Assembly: GCA_021773235.1 (NCBI GenBank)
Contig: JAJFKL010000039.1
Span: 1-42,584 of the forward strand
DNA length: 42,584 bases
Source of the DNA: Gammaproteobacteria bacterium
GTDB taxonomy: Bacteria > Pseudomonadota > Gammaproteobacteria > Eutrophobiales > Eutrophobiaceae
Direction of reading: 5' to 3'
In this document: positions 10,107 to 20,532 of the stretch, piece by piece
Numbering within the stretch: the first letter of the stretch is position 1
Layout of the letters: every line of letters begins with the position of its first letter
Program-made: the position numbers and the translations under genes
Notes under the pieces: model-generated
Told to the model about the DNA's origin: nothing
What the model saw: only the letters and a program-made list of their open reading frames with translations
The model's database searches: none

Positions 10107-13100
10107 TTAGCCGCTTTTACTGTCTTTCTTTATTTTCACTATATCTGGATTATCCCAACTGCCCTTAATGCTGTATTGATACCTTAAGATCTGATCTATT
10201 TTGTCTGGAATAGACTTGAATAATTCACCAGTAAGATAAATAACGGCACCTACTCCGACACCTATAGGGCCAAATAATGCGCTGGCGACAGGCAAACTGT
10301 TTGATACCTTGGGTGTTATAGTTGCAACCTGATCATAATCTTCTGTGACAAACCCCGTTCGTCCACTGACAATGATATTTGCAGCGGGGCCAACTAATTC
10401 AAGGTCGTTTGTATAAGCATGACCTTGATCCATATTAAAATTTCCGCTGATACTATCGAATGCAAATCCTTTGTTGAAAAGATCGGTAAAGTCGAGGGCT
10501 AGTCTTCTTGGTAAGGTTTGAATACTCAGCAGTCCAAATAGTCGGCCAGCAGAAGGGTTGATGTCCAGGAATTGACCTTTATCAATTTTCATGTCGAGTT
10601 CACCAATGATCTTCTCCATAGAGAAATTCATTGGTGTGTCCATCCAATTGGCATTCATTTCAATTGTTGTTTGACCTTCTTCAATGTTAGCAGAGTCGTA
10701 ATTAAATGTTGCGAGCATGGTTTCAATGGATTCAGATTCTAACTTGGCATAAAACTCGGAACGATCTATACCATCTATGCGCATCCATTCACCGTTTGCT
10801 GTAATGTTAAAACCCTGCTTGGAAATACTGAGGTTGCTGATGTTAATACCATTTTCAACATTGTTAGTTTGCAGCTCAAGTTTTCCGAGTTGATTGTCTT
10901 TATAATTGAAACTTTCAATGCTGACCTCTAGTTCGGGTATTTTATCTATTTCAGACTTGCTCGAATCATTCTCGGATTCACTTCCATGTAATGACAGTGA
11001 CTCTAGTTCAACAAGTAGTTTGTCATTTTGATTGTTTGCTGTTTTTATTAGTTGAGCGTGACCTTTAATTTCACTTCCATCAAAAGAAACCTTCCAGCCT
11101 TCAGTCGGGTTGTTTAAGTTTATTTTTATATCATTAAAGTTATTGTTGATGATCTGTAATTCACCAATAGTGAATTCTCCAGTTATCCCTCTGGTTTGAT
11201 GTGATACGTTTTTCTGAGATTGAGCAATATTGTCTATTGCAATGACGTCTATCCATTCTGACAAGTTAAATCTCTCTATGCTGCCTTGTATTGATATATC
11301 ACTTGCTTGTGGTGATGCATCATGTTCTTTGCCTAAACCGATAAGTATGTTTTTAACCATCAAGTTTTTACTGTTATCGACGATGACATCAGTAAAAAGA
11401 AGGTTGTTAAAATTAAAATTAATTTCATTAATTGACTCGCCAGTTAATCTGGTCGATAAAGTCAATGGCCGTATTTCTTCTTTGCTTTTGCCTAAGGGAT
11501 AAGGCAGATTTACCTCAACACCGTTTAGGTCGGAGCTTAATTCGACAACTCTGTTGCTAATGTTGTTATCTGTTATTGATTTCTTAAGTGAGAGCGTCCA
11601 TTTGCTTTCCCCATCAAAGTAGGTACTCATGCTTTTACCCATGTCATTGAATGATGGAAAGAAACTGCCGAGTTGATTCACAATAAATGCCTTGTCGGCA
11701 AGGCCAGATATTTCGTACGATTCAGAGTAGTGTTCATCAGAACCTATTTTGGGAATAGTTAGTGTTACCGGTAAACCATGATATAAAGCCTGAATATCAC
11801 TTGCCCATGCTTCATTATGGGTGAAATTAACCTTGCCATTTACATTCTCAAGTCCTAACCCAGGTATATTAGATTCAATAGTGGCATCAGTAAAAGCCAC
11901 CAAACCTTCAACATTCGTATTATCTTCATCCAAAGGAATGTCTAATTTTAGGTCAAGTTCAAAACTACCAACGACATTACTTATTAATTCACGGAGTGAT
12001 GTATTTTCTTTGAGAGGGCTTTGAGTAATAAAATGTGTTGCGTCACTGGTATGACCGTTTAATGATCCAGATATATTTAGCAGATGTTTACCTTTGCTAA
12101 GGTTTTTAATTTCTCCTGAAAGATCGTTGATTTTTGCATCGAAGATATAGCCTGAACGAGACAGGATACTGAGGTCATCGTTATCTAAGATGATCTCAGC
12201 TGTAAAGTTATCAATGGCGGGCCATTTCTCATTATATTCAAGTGTCGTATTCTCAATGTTAATGAGTGCCTTGAAATGTCCTTCAGCATTATCAAATGGA
12301 TAATCGCTTAGGTATCCGTGGAAGAGTAAATCACCGGATAAAAATTTACCGCCTGCCAGAGCATCATTAAACCAGGCACGTAATTCTGAGCCGGTTTGTT
12401 TTGGTAGGTAAGCAGGTATGTTTTCTATGCTCGTTTCATCGACATGCATTACCATATCAACAAATGGCGATTCTTTATCAAACTTTATCTTTCCAGAGGA
12501 GTTTATAGATAAGTCGATGGAAGCGATGTTTAGATTGTGAATGATTAGTTCAGCTGTCTCGTCAAAATTAAATCCTAAGTTAGCGTTTAGGTCGGAAAAT
12601 GAAAGTGGATCTTCATATAAAGAGCCAACCTTTATTTTAGTATTTGAACTATTAAGTTGAATATCTATTTTTTCACTATGAGCAGTTAATGCACCTTTTA
12701 ATCCAGAGATTGAATGGTTCTCATCAGCAGAGATGAATTCAAGGTTATTAAACGCAGTTTTAAATTCAATAGTGCTATTATCTTTTGCGTCAGGCTGATA
12801 GTTGATGTTTAAGTCTATAAGCTCGCCTTTAAATGTTTGCTGCTCAAATACGACTTTGATATTGTCAGGAACAACATTAGTGGCAATTATAAACGGTAAA
12901 ACTTCCTCTAGATTTAGATAAGAAAAATAACCATCATATTGATTATTATCGTTCGTATCTTTTTCAATAAGTAATTGGTGGTTAGATTCAGGCCAAATTT
13001 TATTTGCCGTTTGTAATTCATCAATCTTTATATTCAACAACCAATCTTTGTTTTGGGAACGTTCGCCAAATAAACTTAAGGCGGTATTGTTTACTGGCAG

Positions 13101-13970
13101 TTTATAATCTTCGGTAGTTAATAAAAAAGAGGAATAGTCTAATTCGCTATTGAAATCAATCAATTTTGATTGTTCCCAGCTTGTCCATAGTTTGATGTTT
13201 GCGATACCGCCGATGCTTTTAATTTGAAAATCATTCAGCAAATCAGTCGGATTAAATTTTTCTGTTTCAATATAAACTGAGCCACTCCATTCGGGAGTCA
13301 ATATATTGCCATTTACATCCATTTTTACGCTTAAAGTCTGTCCGAGTTGCTCCGGCAAAGATACCTCTGCCTCAAGCTGAACGCGCTGTTTGTCAGTCTT
13401 TAATTGAATTTTGACATCTGAAAACTGTGTTTCTTTTCTTGGGGATTTTTCGTCATGCCATGCAACAGAGGCTTTCTCGAGGGTGATGTGTTTTTGTTTT
13501 AACAACCAACCTGATATGGCGGTGCTTTTAGATGAATCAGTATTAAAATCTGGATCATTATCACTACTGATGGATAGTGAGCCATCATGACGACGTGAAA
13601 TACTAAGATCCAGGCCAGAAACAGACAGATAGTTTGGTATGATTTCACGTGCTCTAAAACTGGCAACAAGATCAATGCCGATGTGGGCAGAGTCGAGCTT
13701 AGTAATCAGGCTGCTATTATCTTGTGTATAGAGGTCGATATTTTCCAGATACAGATTGGGTGTCCATCCTTGCCACTCAGCACTTATCCCTTCTATAACA
13801 ACCGGGTGATCCATTTGCTTGCTGACCCATGATTGAATTTCGTTGTTATAGCTACCAATCTCCGGTAATGCCAGGCGAACGACAGTAACCAAAACTGCAG
13901 CGTTAAGGATGATGAATGCAAATGCATACCAGAAGAAATGGTATAGACCTGTAAGAATTCTGTTTAACAT
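10107..13970 (-). CDS. yhdP: YhdP family AsmA-like envelope protein (TIGR02099)
   Basis: 1,287 residues, typical of the family. A single N-terminal transmembrane helix (about residues 10-35) anchors a very long periplasmic beta-rich region of AsmA/DUF3971 type. The C-terminal part (about 1140-1270) has the conserved AsmA_2 stretch with GQFLDINPSAGRLFGLLS. In E. coli, YhdP, TamB and YdbH form bridges that carry phospholipid from inner to outer membrane. Its ATG overlaps the rng stop codon by one base (TAATG), so the two are coupled; rng-yhdP is a conserved gammaproteobacterial pair. The predicted antisense ORFs within it are shadows. Near MlaA and an MlaC-like protein it adds to a local concentration of lipid-transport genes. 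Confidence 0.95.
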   Translation of the reverse strand: MLNRILTGLYHFFWYAFAFIILNAAVLVTVVRLALPEIGSYNNEIQSWVSKQMDHPVVIEGISAEWQGWTPNLYLENIDLYTQDNSSLITKLDSAHIGIDLVASFRAREIIPNYLSVSGLDLSISRRHDGSLSISSDNDPDFNTDSSKSTAISGWLLKQKHITLEKASVAWHDEKSPRKETQFSDVKIQLKTDKQRVQLEAEVSLPEQLGQTLSVKMDVNGNILTPEWSGSVYIETEKFNPTDLLNDFQIKSIGGIANIKLWTSWEQSKLIDFNSELDYSSFLLTTEDYKLPVNNTALSLFGERSQNKDWLLNIKIDELQTANKIWPESNHQLLIEKDTNDNNQYDGYFSYLNLEEVLPFIIATNVVPDNIKVVFEQQTFKGELIDLNINYQPDAKDNSTIEFKTAFNNLEFISADENHSISGLKGALTAHSEKIDIQLNSSNTKIKVGSLYEDPLSFSDLNANLGFNFDETAELIIHNLNIASIDLSINSSGKIKFDKESPFVDMVMHVDETSIENIPAYLPKQTGSELRAWFNDALAGGKFLSGDLLFHGYLSDYPFDNAEGHFKALINIENTTLEYNEKWPAIDNFTAEIILDNDDLSILSRSGYIFDAKINDLSGEIKNLSKGKHLLNISGSLNGHTSDATHFITQSPLKENTSLRELISNVVGSFELDLKLDIPLDEDNTNVEGLVAFTDATIESNIPGLGLENVNGKVNFTHNEAWASDIQALYHGLPVTLTIPKIGSDEHYSESYEISGLADKAFIVNQLGSFFPSFNDMGKSMSTYFDGESKWTLSLKKSITDNNISNRVVELSSDLNGVEVNLPYPLGKSKEEIRPLTLSTRLTGESINEINFNFNNLLFTDVIVDNSKNLMVKNILIGLGKEHDASPQASDISIQGSIERFNLSEWIDVIAIDNIAQSQKNVSHQTRGITGEFTIGELQIINNNFNDIKINLNNPTEGWKVSFDGSEIKGHAQLIKTANNQNDKLLVELESLSLHGSESENDSSKSEIDKIPELEVSIESFNYKDNQLGKLELQTNNVENGINISNLSISKQGFNITANGEWMRIDGIDRSEFYAKLESESIETMLATFNYDSANIEEGQTTIEMNANWMDTPMNFSMEKIIGELDMKIDKGQFLDINPSAGRLFGLLSIQTLPRRLALDFTDLFNKGFAFDSISGNFNMDQGHAYTNDLELVGPAANIIVSGRTGFVTEDYDQVATITPKVSNSLPVASALFGPIGVGVGAVIYLTGELFKSIPDKIDQILRYQYSIKGSWDNPDIVKIKKDSKSG

Positions 13971-15514
13971 TAAAGCAGGACTATGTCGTATTGCTCTTGT
14001 GTATAAAAAGTTTCTACTTGAAAATTAATGGGTCTGCCAATAAACGCTTCTAACTCGGCGACACTGGTAGATTCGTCATCTAAAAGCATGTCGACAACGC
14101 GTTGTGAGGCAACCACCAATAGTTTGTTTGCGTCGAATTGTCTAACTTCACGTAAAATTTCTCGAAATATTTCATAACAAATTGTTTCGGATGTTTTAAT
14201 TGATGCTCTGCCATCACAAGTAGGACATGTCTCACACAGAATATGTTCCAAACTTTCTCTAGTTCTTTTTCGGGTTAACTGCACCAGACCTAGTGAGGTT
14301 AATTCGCTCAAGCTTGTCTTGGAATGATCTTTCTCGACATTTTTTTCAAGAGAACGTAAAACTTGTCGACCATGTTCCGGGTCTTTCATGTCGATAAAAT
14401 CTATAATTATTATGCCGCCAAGATTTCTTAAGCGAAGTTGTCTGGCAAGTGTATGAGCCGCTTCAAGATTGGTCTTGTAGATGGTCTCTTCCTGATTACG
14501 ATGACCAACAAAGGCACCAGTATTGACATCTATCGTGGTCATCGCTTCGGTTTGGTCGATAATTAAATAGCCGCCAGATTTTAAAGGGACTTTCCTGCTG
14601 AGCGAACGTTGAATTTCATCTTCCACTGAATACAAATCAAGTATTGGGTGATCTCCCGTGTAATATTCGATCCTGCCGAGAAATTCGGGAATAAAATGTT
14701 TGGAAAATTCCATTACGCGTTGGTAGGTTTCTTTTGAATCGATACGCACCTTTTCAACTTCAGAATGAACTAAATCGCGCATGGTGCGCATCACCAATGG
14801 CAAGTCTTCATAGATAATACTAGGTGGAAACGTATTCTTTCCGCGCACCATGATTGATTCCCAGATTTTCCTAAGAAATTCGATATCTTTGCAGATATCT
14901 TCATCAGGGATATGTTCCGCAGCCGTTCTAAGAATAAAACCACCTTTTTTTAAAATTTCTGATTCGCGTAATGCGCTATGTAAAATGACATTATCTTCAT
15001 TGCCAACAGCGAGTTTTTCGATACCAGATAGATAGTTCAAAATGACATTTTTGAGACGCTCACGTTCTTCTTCTTCTTCAATTCGTTGAGAGATACCAAT
15101 TGATGGGTAATCTGGCATAAAAACGATATAACGTGATGGGATTGAAAGACGGGTTGTCAGTCTCGCACCCTTACTGCCAATGGGGTCCTTTATAACCTGA
15201 ACAAGGATGTCTTCCCCTTCATTGATAACAGACTCAATGGGTTGTATCTGTTCGGACTCTTTTTTTACGGGGTCATATTCAGCATTGTTAGCAACGATGT
15301 CTGAAGAATGCAGAAAGCCGGTGCGTTCAAGTCCAATGTCTATGAAAGCGGCCTGCATGCCAGGTAAGACTCGTGAGACTCGGCCCTTAAATATATTGCC
15401 GACCAGACCACGTTTTTGCGTACGTTCGATATGAACCTCCTGCAAGACGCCATTATCCACAACGGCAACGCGTGTTTCTTGCGGGGTAACATTTATCAGG
15501 ATTTCTTCACTCAT
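13970..15514 (-). CDS. rng: Ribonuclease G
   Basis: 514 residues, RNase E/G family without the long RNase E tail, hence RNase G. It processes the 16S rRNA 5' end and turns over some mRNAs. The S1 domain lies at about 35-130 (GNIFKGRVSRVLPGMQAAF). The catalytic DNase I-like part carries the metal-binding Asp in MTTIDVNTGAF and the second in IIIIDFIDM. The Zn-link cysteines are in CETCPTCDG near residue 405. ATG 15514 gives the standard N-terminus MSEEILINVTPQETRVA. It is the first gene of the rng-yhdP unit. The gap of 161 bp to divergent glcD must contain both promoters. Confidence 0.97.
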   Translation of the reverse strand: MSEEILINVTPQETRVAVVDNGVLQEVHIERTQKRGLVGNIFKGRVSRVLPGMQAAFIDIGLERTGFLHSSDIVANNAEYDPVKKESEQIQPIESVINEGEDILVQVIKDPIGSKGARLTTRLSIPSRYIVFMPDYPSIGISQRIEEEEERERLKNVILNYLSGIEKLAVGNEDNVILHSALRESEILKKGGFILRTAAEHIPDEDICKDIEFLRKIWESIMVRGKNTFPPSIIYEDLPLVMRTMRDLVHSEVEKVRIDSKETYQRVMEFSKHFIPEFLGRIEYYTGDHPILDLYSVEDEIQRSLSRKVPLKSGGYLIIDQTEAMTTIDVNTGAFVGHRNQEETIYKTNLEAAHTLARQLRLRNLGGIIIIDFIDMKDPEHGRQVLRSLEKNVEKDHSKTSLSELTSLGLVQLTRKRTRESLEHILCETCPTCDGRASIKTSETICYEIFREILREVRQFDANKLLVVASQRVVDMLLDDESTSVAELEAFIGRPINFQVETFYTQEQYDIVLL

Positions 15515-15675
15515 GATGATTCGTGTTCTTATGGCTGCAATATGTTTTTATACACAACATTTAGGAGAACGTTATCATATCATTATCTTGTTCTATATGT
15601 GGCCAAGAAAGTGTGAAAAAACAAGGGGATCAAGCGGGCTGTTTAATTGAACAAATGAGGATAAAATGATTCATT

Positions 15676-17118
15676 ATGAATTTTAAGTATTTCACTGAGA
15701 TTCTCCCTCCAGAGGCAGTGTTGCTTTCTGAAGAGTCTAAACGGGTCTACGAGTGTGACGCCCTATCTGCGCACAGGGTCATGCCTGCGTGTGTTGTTTT
15801 GCCCGATTCAGTCGAACAAGTTCAGGCCATATTGTCATATTGCCACTCAAACGATATTCCCGTGGTTGCCAGGGGTGCAGGAACGGGTCTCTCGGGTGGC
15901 GCTATGCCTCATTCAGAGGGAGTGTTATTGAGTTTGGCAAAATTTAACAAGATCGTTGAGATTGACCCAATTCAGAGGTCGGCCCGGGTTCAGCCAGGAG
16001 TGCGTAATTTGGCTATTTCTGAAGCAGTTAAATCTTTCGGCCTATATTATGCCCCTGATCCATCATCTCAAATTGCTTGTACTATTGGGGGGAATGTCGC
16101 TGAGAATTCAGGCGGGGTTCATTGCTTGAAATATGGCCTGACGGTACACAATATTTTGCAATTGAAGATCGTTACAATCGAAGGTGAATTAATCACTATC
16201 GGGAGTCATGCATTAGATTCAGCGGGTTACGATTTACTCGCCTTATTGACTGGTTCAGAAGGGATGTTGGGTGTGGTAGTCGAGGTCACAGTGAAGCTGA
16301 TCCCCAAAGCGCCATTTAGCAGAGTATTGTTGGCTGCGTTCGATGATATTGAGAAAGCTGGCTCTGCCGTGGCCGGTGTAATAGCCAACGGCATCATTCC
16401 AGCGGGATTTGAAATGATGGATAAGGCCGGTGTTCGAGCGGTCGAAGACTTTGTTCACGCCGGTTACCCAATTGATGCAGAGGCAATCTTGTTATGTGAA
16501 ATTGATGGTACTGAAGAAGAAGTACAAGCAGGCTTAAAAGAAGTTGAACGCCTATTGAATCAATACGGTGCTATTGATGTACGTGTTGCACAAGATGAAG
16601 CAGAATCAGAACTTTTTTGGGCGGGGAGAAAAGCAGCCTTTCCAGCAGCTGGTCGAATTGCACCAGATTATTATTGTATGGATGGGACTATTCCAAGAAA
16701 GCATTTAGCCGAAGTGCTAGCGGGTATTAATGCTCTGTCAGAAAAATACAAACTCGATGTTATTAATGTGTTTCATGCAGGGGATGGCAATCTTCACCCG
16801 TTGATTCTATATGACGTTGCTGTTCCCGGTGAACTAAAACGTACTGAAGCGTTTGGCAGTGAAATACTCCAGCTATGTATTGCCATGGGCGGGACGATAA
16901 CGGGGGAGCACGGCGTAGGGATAGAGAAGATAAATGAAATGTGCATTCAATTTAGTGACGACGAACTTGAGCAGTTTCATGCTGTGAAGGAGGCGTTTGA
17001 TAGAAAAGGCTTATTGAATCCTGGTAAAGCCGTACCAACATTAAATCGATGTGCAGAATTTGGTGCAATGCATGTGCATGGAGGTAAAGACAAGTTCCCC
17101 GAACTGGAACGTTATTAG
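15676..17118 (+). CDS. glcD: Glycolate oxidase subunit GlcD (FAD-binding)
   Basis: 480 residues. FAD-linked oxidase (PCMH fold) with VARGAGTGLSGGAMP at about residue 70, which binds the FAD pyrophosphate, and the C-terminal FAD-oxidase domain ending with GTITGEHGVGIEK. GlcD is the catalytic subunit of the GlcDEF complex, which oxidises glycolate to glyoxylate and passes electrons to the quinone pool. D-lactate dehydrogenases share the fold, so the name leans on glcE and glcF 1.1 kb away. A GAGG sequence stands about 15 bases ahead of ATG 15676; the in-frame context offers no better start. The last four bases overlap the end of the opposing GGDEF gene. Confidence 0.92.
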   Translation: MNFKYFTEILPPEAVLLSEESKRVYECDALSAHRVMPACVVLPDSVEQVQAILSYCHSNDIPVVARGAGTGLSGGAMPHSEGVLLSLAKFNKIVEIDPIQRSARVQPGVRNLAISEAVKSFGLYYAPDPSSQIACTIGGNVAENSGGVHCLKYGLTVHNILQLKIVTIEGELITIGSHALDSAGYDLLALLTGSEGMLGVVVEVTVKLIPKAPFSRVLLAAFDDIEKAGSAVAGVIANGIIPAGFEMMDKAGVRAVEDFVHAGYPIDAEAILLCEIDGTEEEVQAGLKEVERLLNQYGAIDVRVAQDEAESELFWAGRKAAFPAAGRIAPDYYCMDGTIPRKHLAEVLAGINALSEKYKLDVINVFHAGDGNLHPLILYDVAVPGELKRTEAFGSEILQLCIAMGGTITGEHGVGIEKINEMCIQFSDDELEQFHAVKEAFDRKGLLNPGKAVPTLNRCAEFGAMHVHGGKDKFPELERY

Positions 17119-18074
17119 GCCGCGATTGTTTTATTTGTCGTTATTTCAGCATTTACTACACAGTTACGGCCAGCTGCTTTCGCTTTGTATAGTGCTTTAT
17201 CCGCATAAGTTAAAAACTCATCAAAAGAGATACTGTCATCAGGAATGCATGAGGCGCAACCTATGCTAACGCTAATGGCAACAGCTATTTCCATTTCTGA
17301 TTCGCTATTATATTTTATGACGCTTGTTCTGATTTTTTCTCCTATCTGAAATGCATCAACCCCTGAAGTATTGGGTAGGACAATAACGAACTCATCACCA
17401 CCATAACGACAAAGCACATCGGATGAACGTTTTAAGTGAGAGCCGAATAAATTAACCAGATCAATGAGGCATGTATCCCCTGCCTGGTGACCATTAGTAT
17501 CATTAAGCGTTTTAAAGTTGTCTACATCGATGATTAACAGTGACAATTCAGATTTATGTCTTATGCCTCGATACCACTCATTTCTAATGCATTCGTCCAG
17601 AAACAATCTATTTTTGGCACCGGTAAGAGGATCCGTTATGACGCTATTTTTTAATTTATTATTTGTCTCAGATAACTCATTAGACAAATCTATAAGTTTG
17701 TTTTGTATCTCTGATATGCGATGCATCGCGTTGAGTTTCGCGTTGAGCACTATCTGGCTAACGGGTTTAACCAGATAATCATCACCGCCAGACTCAATAC
17801 CTTTAGAAAGATTTTCATCATCTGCAAAACCCGTTAAAAATATTATCGGTATCCATTTACTGCTGTTATCGGCACGAATTTTTTCAGCGACTTCGAAACC
17901 AGTTAATTCGGGCATTTCAATATCAAGCAAGACCAAATCGGGATTTTCAGACGAATATAACGATAACGCTTCTTTGCCATCGCGAGCGGGGATGACCTCA
18001 TGGCCGGAATTCTTTATGATTTTTGATGTGGTTAACATCATTGTCAAAGAATCTTCTGCAAGTAGTACTTTCAT
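17115..18074 (-). CDS. Response regulator with diguanylate cyclase (REC-GGDEF)
   Basis: 319 residues. A receiver domain (1-120) has acidic residues near Glu7-Asp8, phosphoacceptor Asp51 in LLDIEMPELTG, Thr81 and Lys103 in LVKP. A helical linker (about 115-145) leads into a GGDEF domain with RYGGDEF intact at 223-229, so c-di-GMP synthesis is likely. The inhibitory I-site RxxD is present (RSSD, 216-219), five residues before GGDEF, so product inhibition is expected. There is no EAL domain. It lies between glcD and glcE on the opposite strand, converging on glcD with a 4 nt overlap. No histidine kinase is adjacent, so its input is unknown. Confidence 0.94.
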   Translation of the reverse strand: MKVLLAEDSLTMMLTTSKIIKNSGHEVIPARDGKEALSLYSSENPDLVLLDIEMPELTGFEVAEKIRADNSSKWIPIIFLTGFADDENLSKGIESGGDDYLVKPVSQIVLNAKLNAMHRISEIQNKLIDLSNELSETNNKLKNSVITDPLTGAKNRLFLDECIRNEWYRGIRHKSELSLLIIDVDNFKTLNDTNGHQAGDTCLIDLVNLFGSHLKRSSDVLCRYGGDEFVIVLPNTSGVDAFQIGEKIRTSVIKYNSESEMEIAVAISVSIGCASCIPDDSISFDEFLTYADKALYKAKAAGRNCVVNAEITTNKTIAA

Positions 18075-18230
18075 GGCTATCTACCCAGTTATAGTAGTAA
18101 AATCGTCTATTTATGCATTATAGAATCCATTAGTGAGTGTTTCGGCCCGAATCAGGAAAAACTTTAGTAATAACCTTGTTTTATACATCCAGTATATGTG
18201 CATGATCTATATGTCTATTTTATTATTTTT

Positions 18231-18241
18231 GATCAGTGATC
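18231..18241. promoter_or_regulatory. Small palindrome upstream of glcE
   Basis: GATCAGTGATC is a 5+5 bp inverted repeat ending ten bases before the glcE start, in the gap shared with the GGDEF gene. It could be an operator or part of the leader. The glcE start has no clear Shine-Dalgarno sequence. Weak call. Confidence 0.25.
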
Positions 18242-18251
18242 TGGCAATTCA

Positions 18252-19310
18252 ATGAAAGAAAAATTTAATTCCATCAAAGAGCAAGTTTTAAATGCTGTTG
18301 AGCAGTGTGAACCACTCAAGATAGTGGGTGGTAACAGCAAGGCTTTTTTGGGAAGGACAACAACAGGGGCATTAGTCGATGTATCTACTTATAGTGGCGT
18401 TATTAGCTATGAGCCAACAGAGTTATTTATTACGGCGAGAGCAGGGACATTGCTTAGTGATATAAATACTACCTTGTCTGAAAACGGACAAATGCTGGCA
18501 TTTGATCCACCTAACGTTACCGATAAAACAACAATCGGTGGGGTTGTTGCTACTGGATTGAGTGGTTCTCGTCGTCCTTATAGTGGCTCAGTACGAGATT
18601 ATATTTTGGGCATCCGTTGTATTAATGGTTTGGGCAAAGACCTGTCATTTGGTGGGCAGGTGATGAAGAATGTTGCCGGTTATGATTTATCGAGATTGAT
18701 GACCGGTGCTTTTGGTACATTGGGAATTATTCTGGAGGTGTCGCTCAAAGTAGTGCCAACCCCTGAAACAGAGATTACTTGCTGTGATTCAATGACTAAA
18801 GAAAAGGCATTGGCGACAATGCGGGGTTTATCCGCACAGGCTATTCCTATCTCGGCAAGTTGTTATGATGGTGAAGTGTTATATGTCAGGTTGTCGGGTA
18901 ATGAAAATAGTGTAAAAGCAACGAGCAAGAAAATAGATCTTGATAAAGAAGAGCAAAGTCAAAATTATTGGGATGAATTACGTGATTATAAAGCACCTAT
19001 TTTTAATACAGATATTAATACTTGGCGGATATCTATTCCAACGACTATTAATCTTGGTATAGGAGATGATCCCTATTTAGTAGACTGGGGTGGTGGTTTG
19101 TATTGGCTTAACTCTGAGCGACCTGCCAAAGAAATATTTGATTTAGCACGAGATGCCGGTGGCAGTGCAATGCTGTTTCGTGGGACTGTTCAAGATCAGG
19201 AAATATTTCAGCCATTATCAAAAGGCTTGTTATCACTGCATAAAGGGTTGAAGAAAGCTTTTGACCCGCACGGAATTTTAAATCCTGGAAAGATGTACGC
19301 GTCGCTTTAA
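18252..19310 (+). CDS. glcE: Glycolate oxidase subunit GlcE (FAD-binding)
   Basis: 352 residues, near the E. coli GlcE length. It has the N-terminal FAD_binding_4 half-domain with KIVGGNSKAFLGR and the TIGGVVATGLSGSRRPYSGS segment, the typical GlcE form of the flavin-binding loop, then VMKNVAGYDLSRLMTGAFGTLG. It ends with LNPGKMY as the family does. It forms the glycolate oxidase complex with GlcD and GlcF. glcF begins four bases after the stop, so glcE-glcF is one transcription unit; glcD is separated by the opposing GGDEF gene and must have its own promoter. Confidence 0.93.
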   Translation: MKEKFNSIKEQVLNAVEQCEPLKIVGGNSKAFLGRTTTGALVDVSTYSGVISYEPTELFITARAGTLLSDINTTLSENGQMLAFDPPNVTDKTTIGGVVATGLSGSRRPYSGSVRDYILGIRCINGLGKDLSFGGQVMKNVAGYDLSRLMTGAFGTLGIILEVSLKVVPTPETEITCCDSMTKEKALATMRGLSAQAIPISASCYDGEVLYVRLSGNENSVKATSKKIDLDKEEQSQNYWDELRDYKAPIFNTDINTWRISIPTTINLGIGDDPYLVDWGGGLYWLNSERPAKEIFDLARDAGGSAMLFRGTVQDQEIFQPLSKGLLSLHKGLKKAFDPHGILNPGKMYASL

Positions 19311-19314
19311 AGAT

Positions 19315-20532
19315 ATGCAAACATTTATTGAACAATCGATTAGTAATACATCAGAAGGAAAGGAAGCTGAGCGCATTCTTCGGTCATGTGTGCATTGTGG
19401 CTTTTGTACGGCAACCTGTCCGACTTACCAGTTACTAGGTGACGAACTGGATGGGCCAAGAGGACGTATATACCTGATTAAGTCCATGCTTGAAGGCGAA
19501 GCCAGCACGAACCGAACGATGCAGCACCTGGATCGATGCTTGACTTGTCGGGCATGTGAAACAACCTGTCCTTCGGGTGTTGAATATGGCAAGTTGCTCG
19601 ATATTGGACGACACTATGTTAATCAGAAAACATCACGTCCATGGCAACAGCGACTCTATCGATTTTTGATTTCTCAATCATTACCCTACAAAAGAAGATT
19701 TAAGCTTTTACTAAAACTTGGACAAACCTTTCGTTTTTGTTTGCCTGCAAAATTAAAGAGTATGATCCCTGTCGAGGAAAAGCAGACCGAACTGACTAAT
19801 ATAAAAGTTCATTCACGAAAGGTCATATTGTTTACTGGCTGTGTTCAACCTGCGTTAGCGCCCGGGATAAATCAGTCCGTAACAAAAGTATTAGATGTTC
19901 TTGGTGTTTCCGTTGTTGAAATCAAGAATGAACAATGTTGTGGTGCTTTGAGTCATCATCTTACGGAAACAGAGCAAGCCTTATCGTTTATGCGACAAAA
20001 CATTGATCTGTATTGGTCAGCAATTGAGCAGGGTATAGAAGCTATTATCGTATCAGCCAGTGGTTGCGGCGTTCACATAAAAGAATACGGTTATTTATTG
20101 CGAGAAGATAAACAGTACGCTGCCAAGGCAGCAACGATTGCTGCTATGACAAAAGATATCTCTGAGTTTGTGTCAGGGCTTGAATTAGAAAAATTCAAAA
20201 TTGATAGTTCTCGGAATGTGGCATTTCAAAGCCCATGTACATTACAGCATGGTCAAAAATTGGGTGGTGTTACTGAAAGTCTATTGCAACGACTAGGGTT
20301 TACTCTGACGCCTGTCCCGGATGCACATCTATGCTGCGGGTCTGCTGGTGTTTATTCATTACTGGAAGAAGATATTTCAAATGAGTTACGAGGAAATAAG
20401 CTTAAGAACCTGATGCAGGGAGCGCCTGAAATAATTCTTACAGCCAACATAGGTTGTCTTAAGCATTTACAACAGAAAAGTCCGGTACCGGTAAGACACT
20501 GGATCGAAGAAGTCGCTGCATCAATTAAATAA
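19315..20532 (+). CDS. glcF: Glycolate oxidase iron-sulfur subunit GlcF
   Basis: 405 residues. Two 4Fe-4S ferredoxin motifs lie near the N-terminus: C25xxC28xxC31xxxCP and C75xxC78xxC81xxxCP. Two CCG domains follow, with QCCGALSHH near residue 200 and LCCGSAGVYSL near 340. This is the standard GlcF layout; it carries electrons from the flavin subunits to the membrane quinone pool. It starts four bases after glcE. The stop codon lies inside a strong hairpin (20511-20542). Confidence 0.95.
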   Translation: MQTFIEQSISNTSEGKEAERILRSCVHCGFCTATCPTYQLLGDELDGPRGRIYLIKSMLEGEASTNRTMQHLDRCLTCRACETTCPSGVEYGKLLDIGRHYVNQKTSRPWQQRLYRFLISQSLPYKRRFKLLLKLGQTFRFCLPAKLKSMIPVEEKQTELTNIKVHSRKVILFTGCVQPALAPGINQSVTKVLDVLGVSVVEIKNEQCCGALSHHLTETEQALSFMRQNIDLYWSAIEQGIEAIIVSASGCGVHIKEYGYLLREDKQYAAKAATIAAMTKDISEFVSGLELEKFKIDSSRNVAFQSPCTLQHGQKLGGVTESLLQRLGFTLTPVPDAHLCCGSAGVYSLLEEDISNELRGNKLKNLMQGAPEIILTANIGCLKHLQQKSPVPVRHWIEEVAASIK

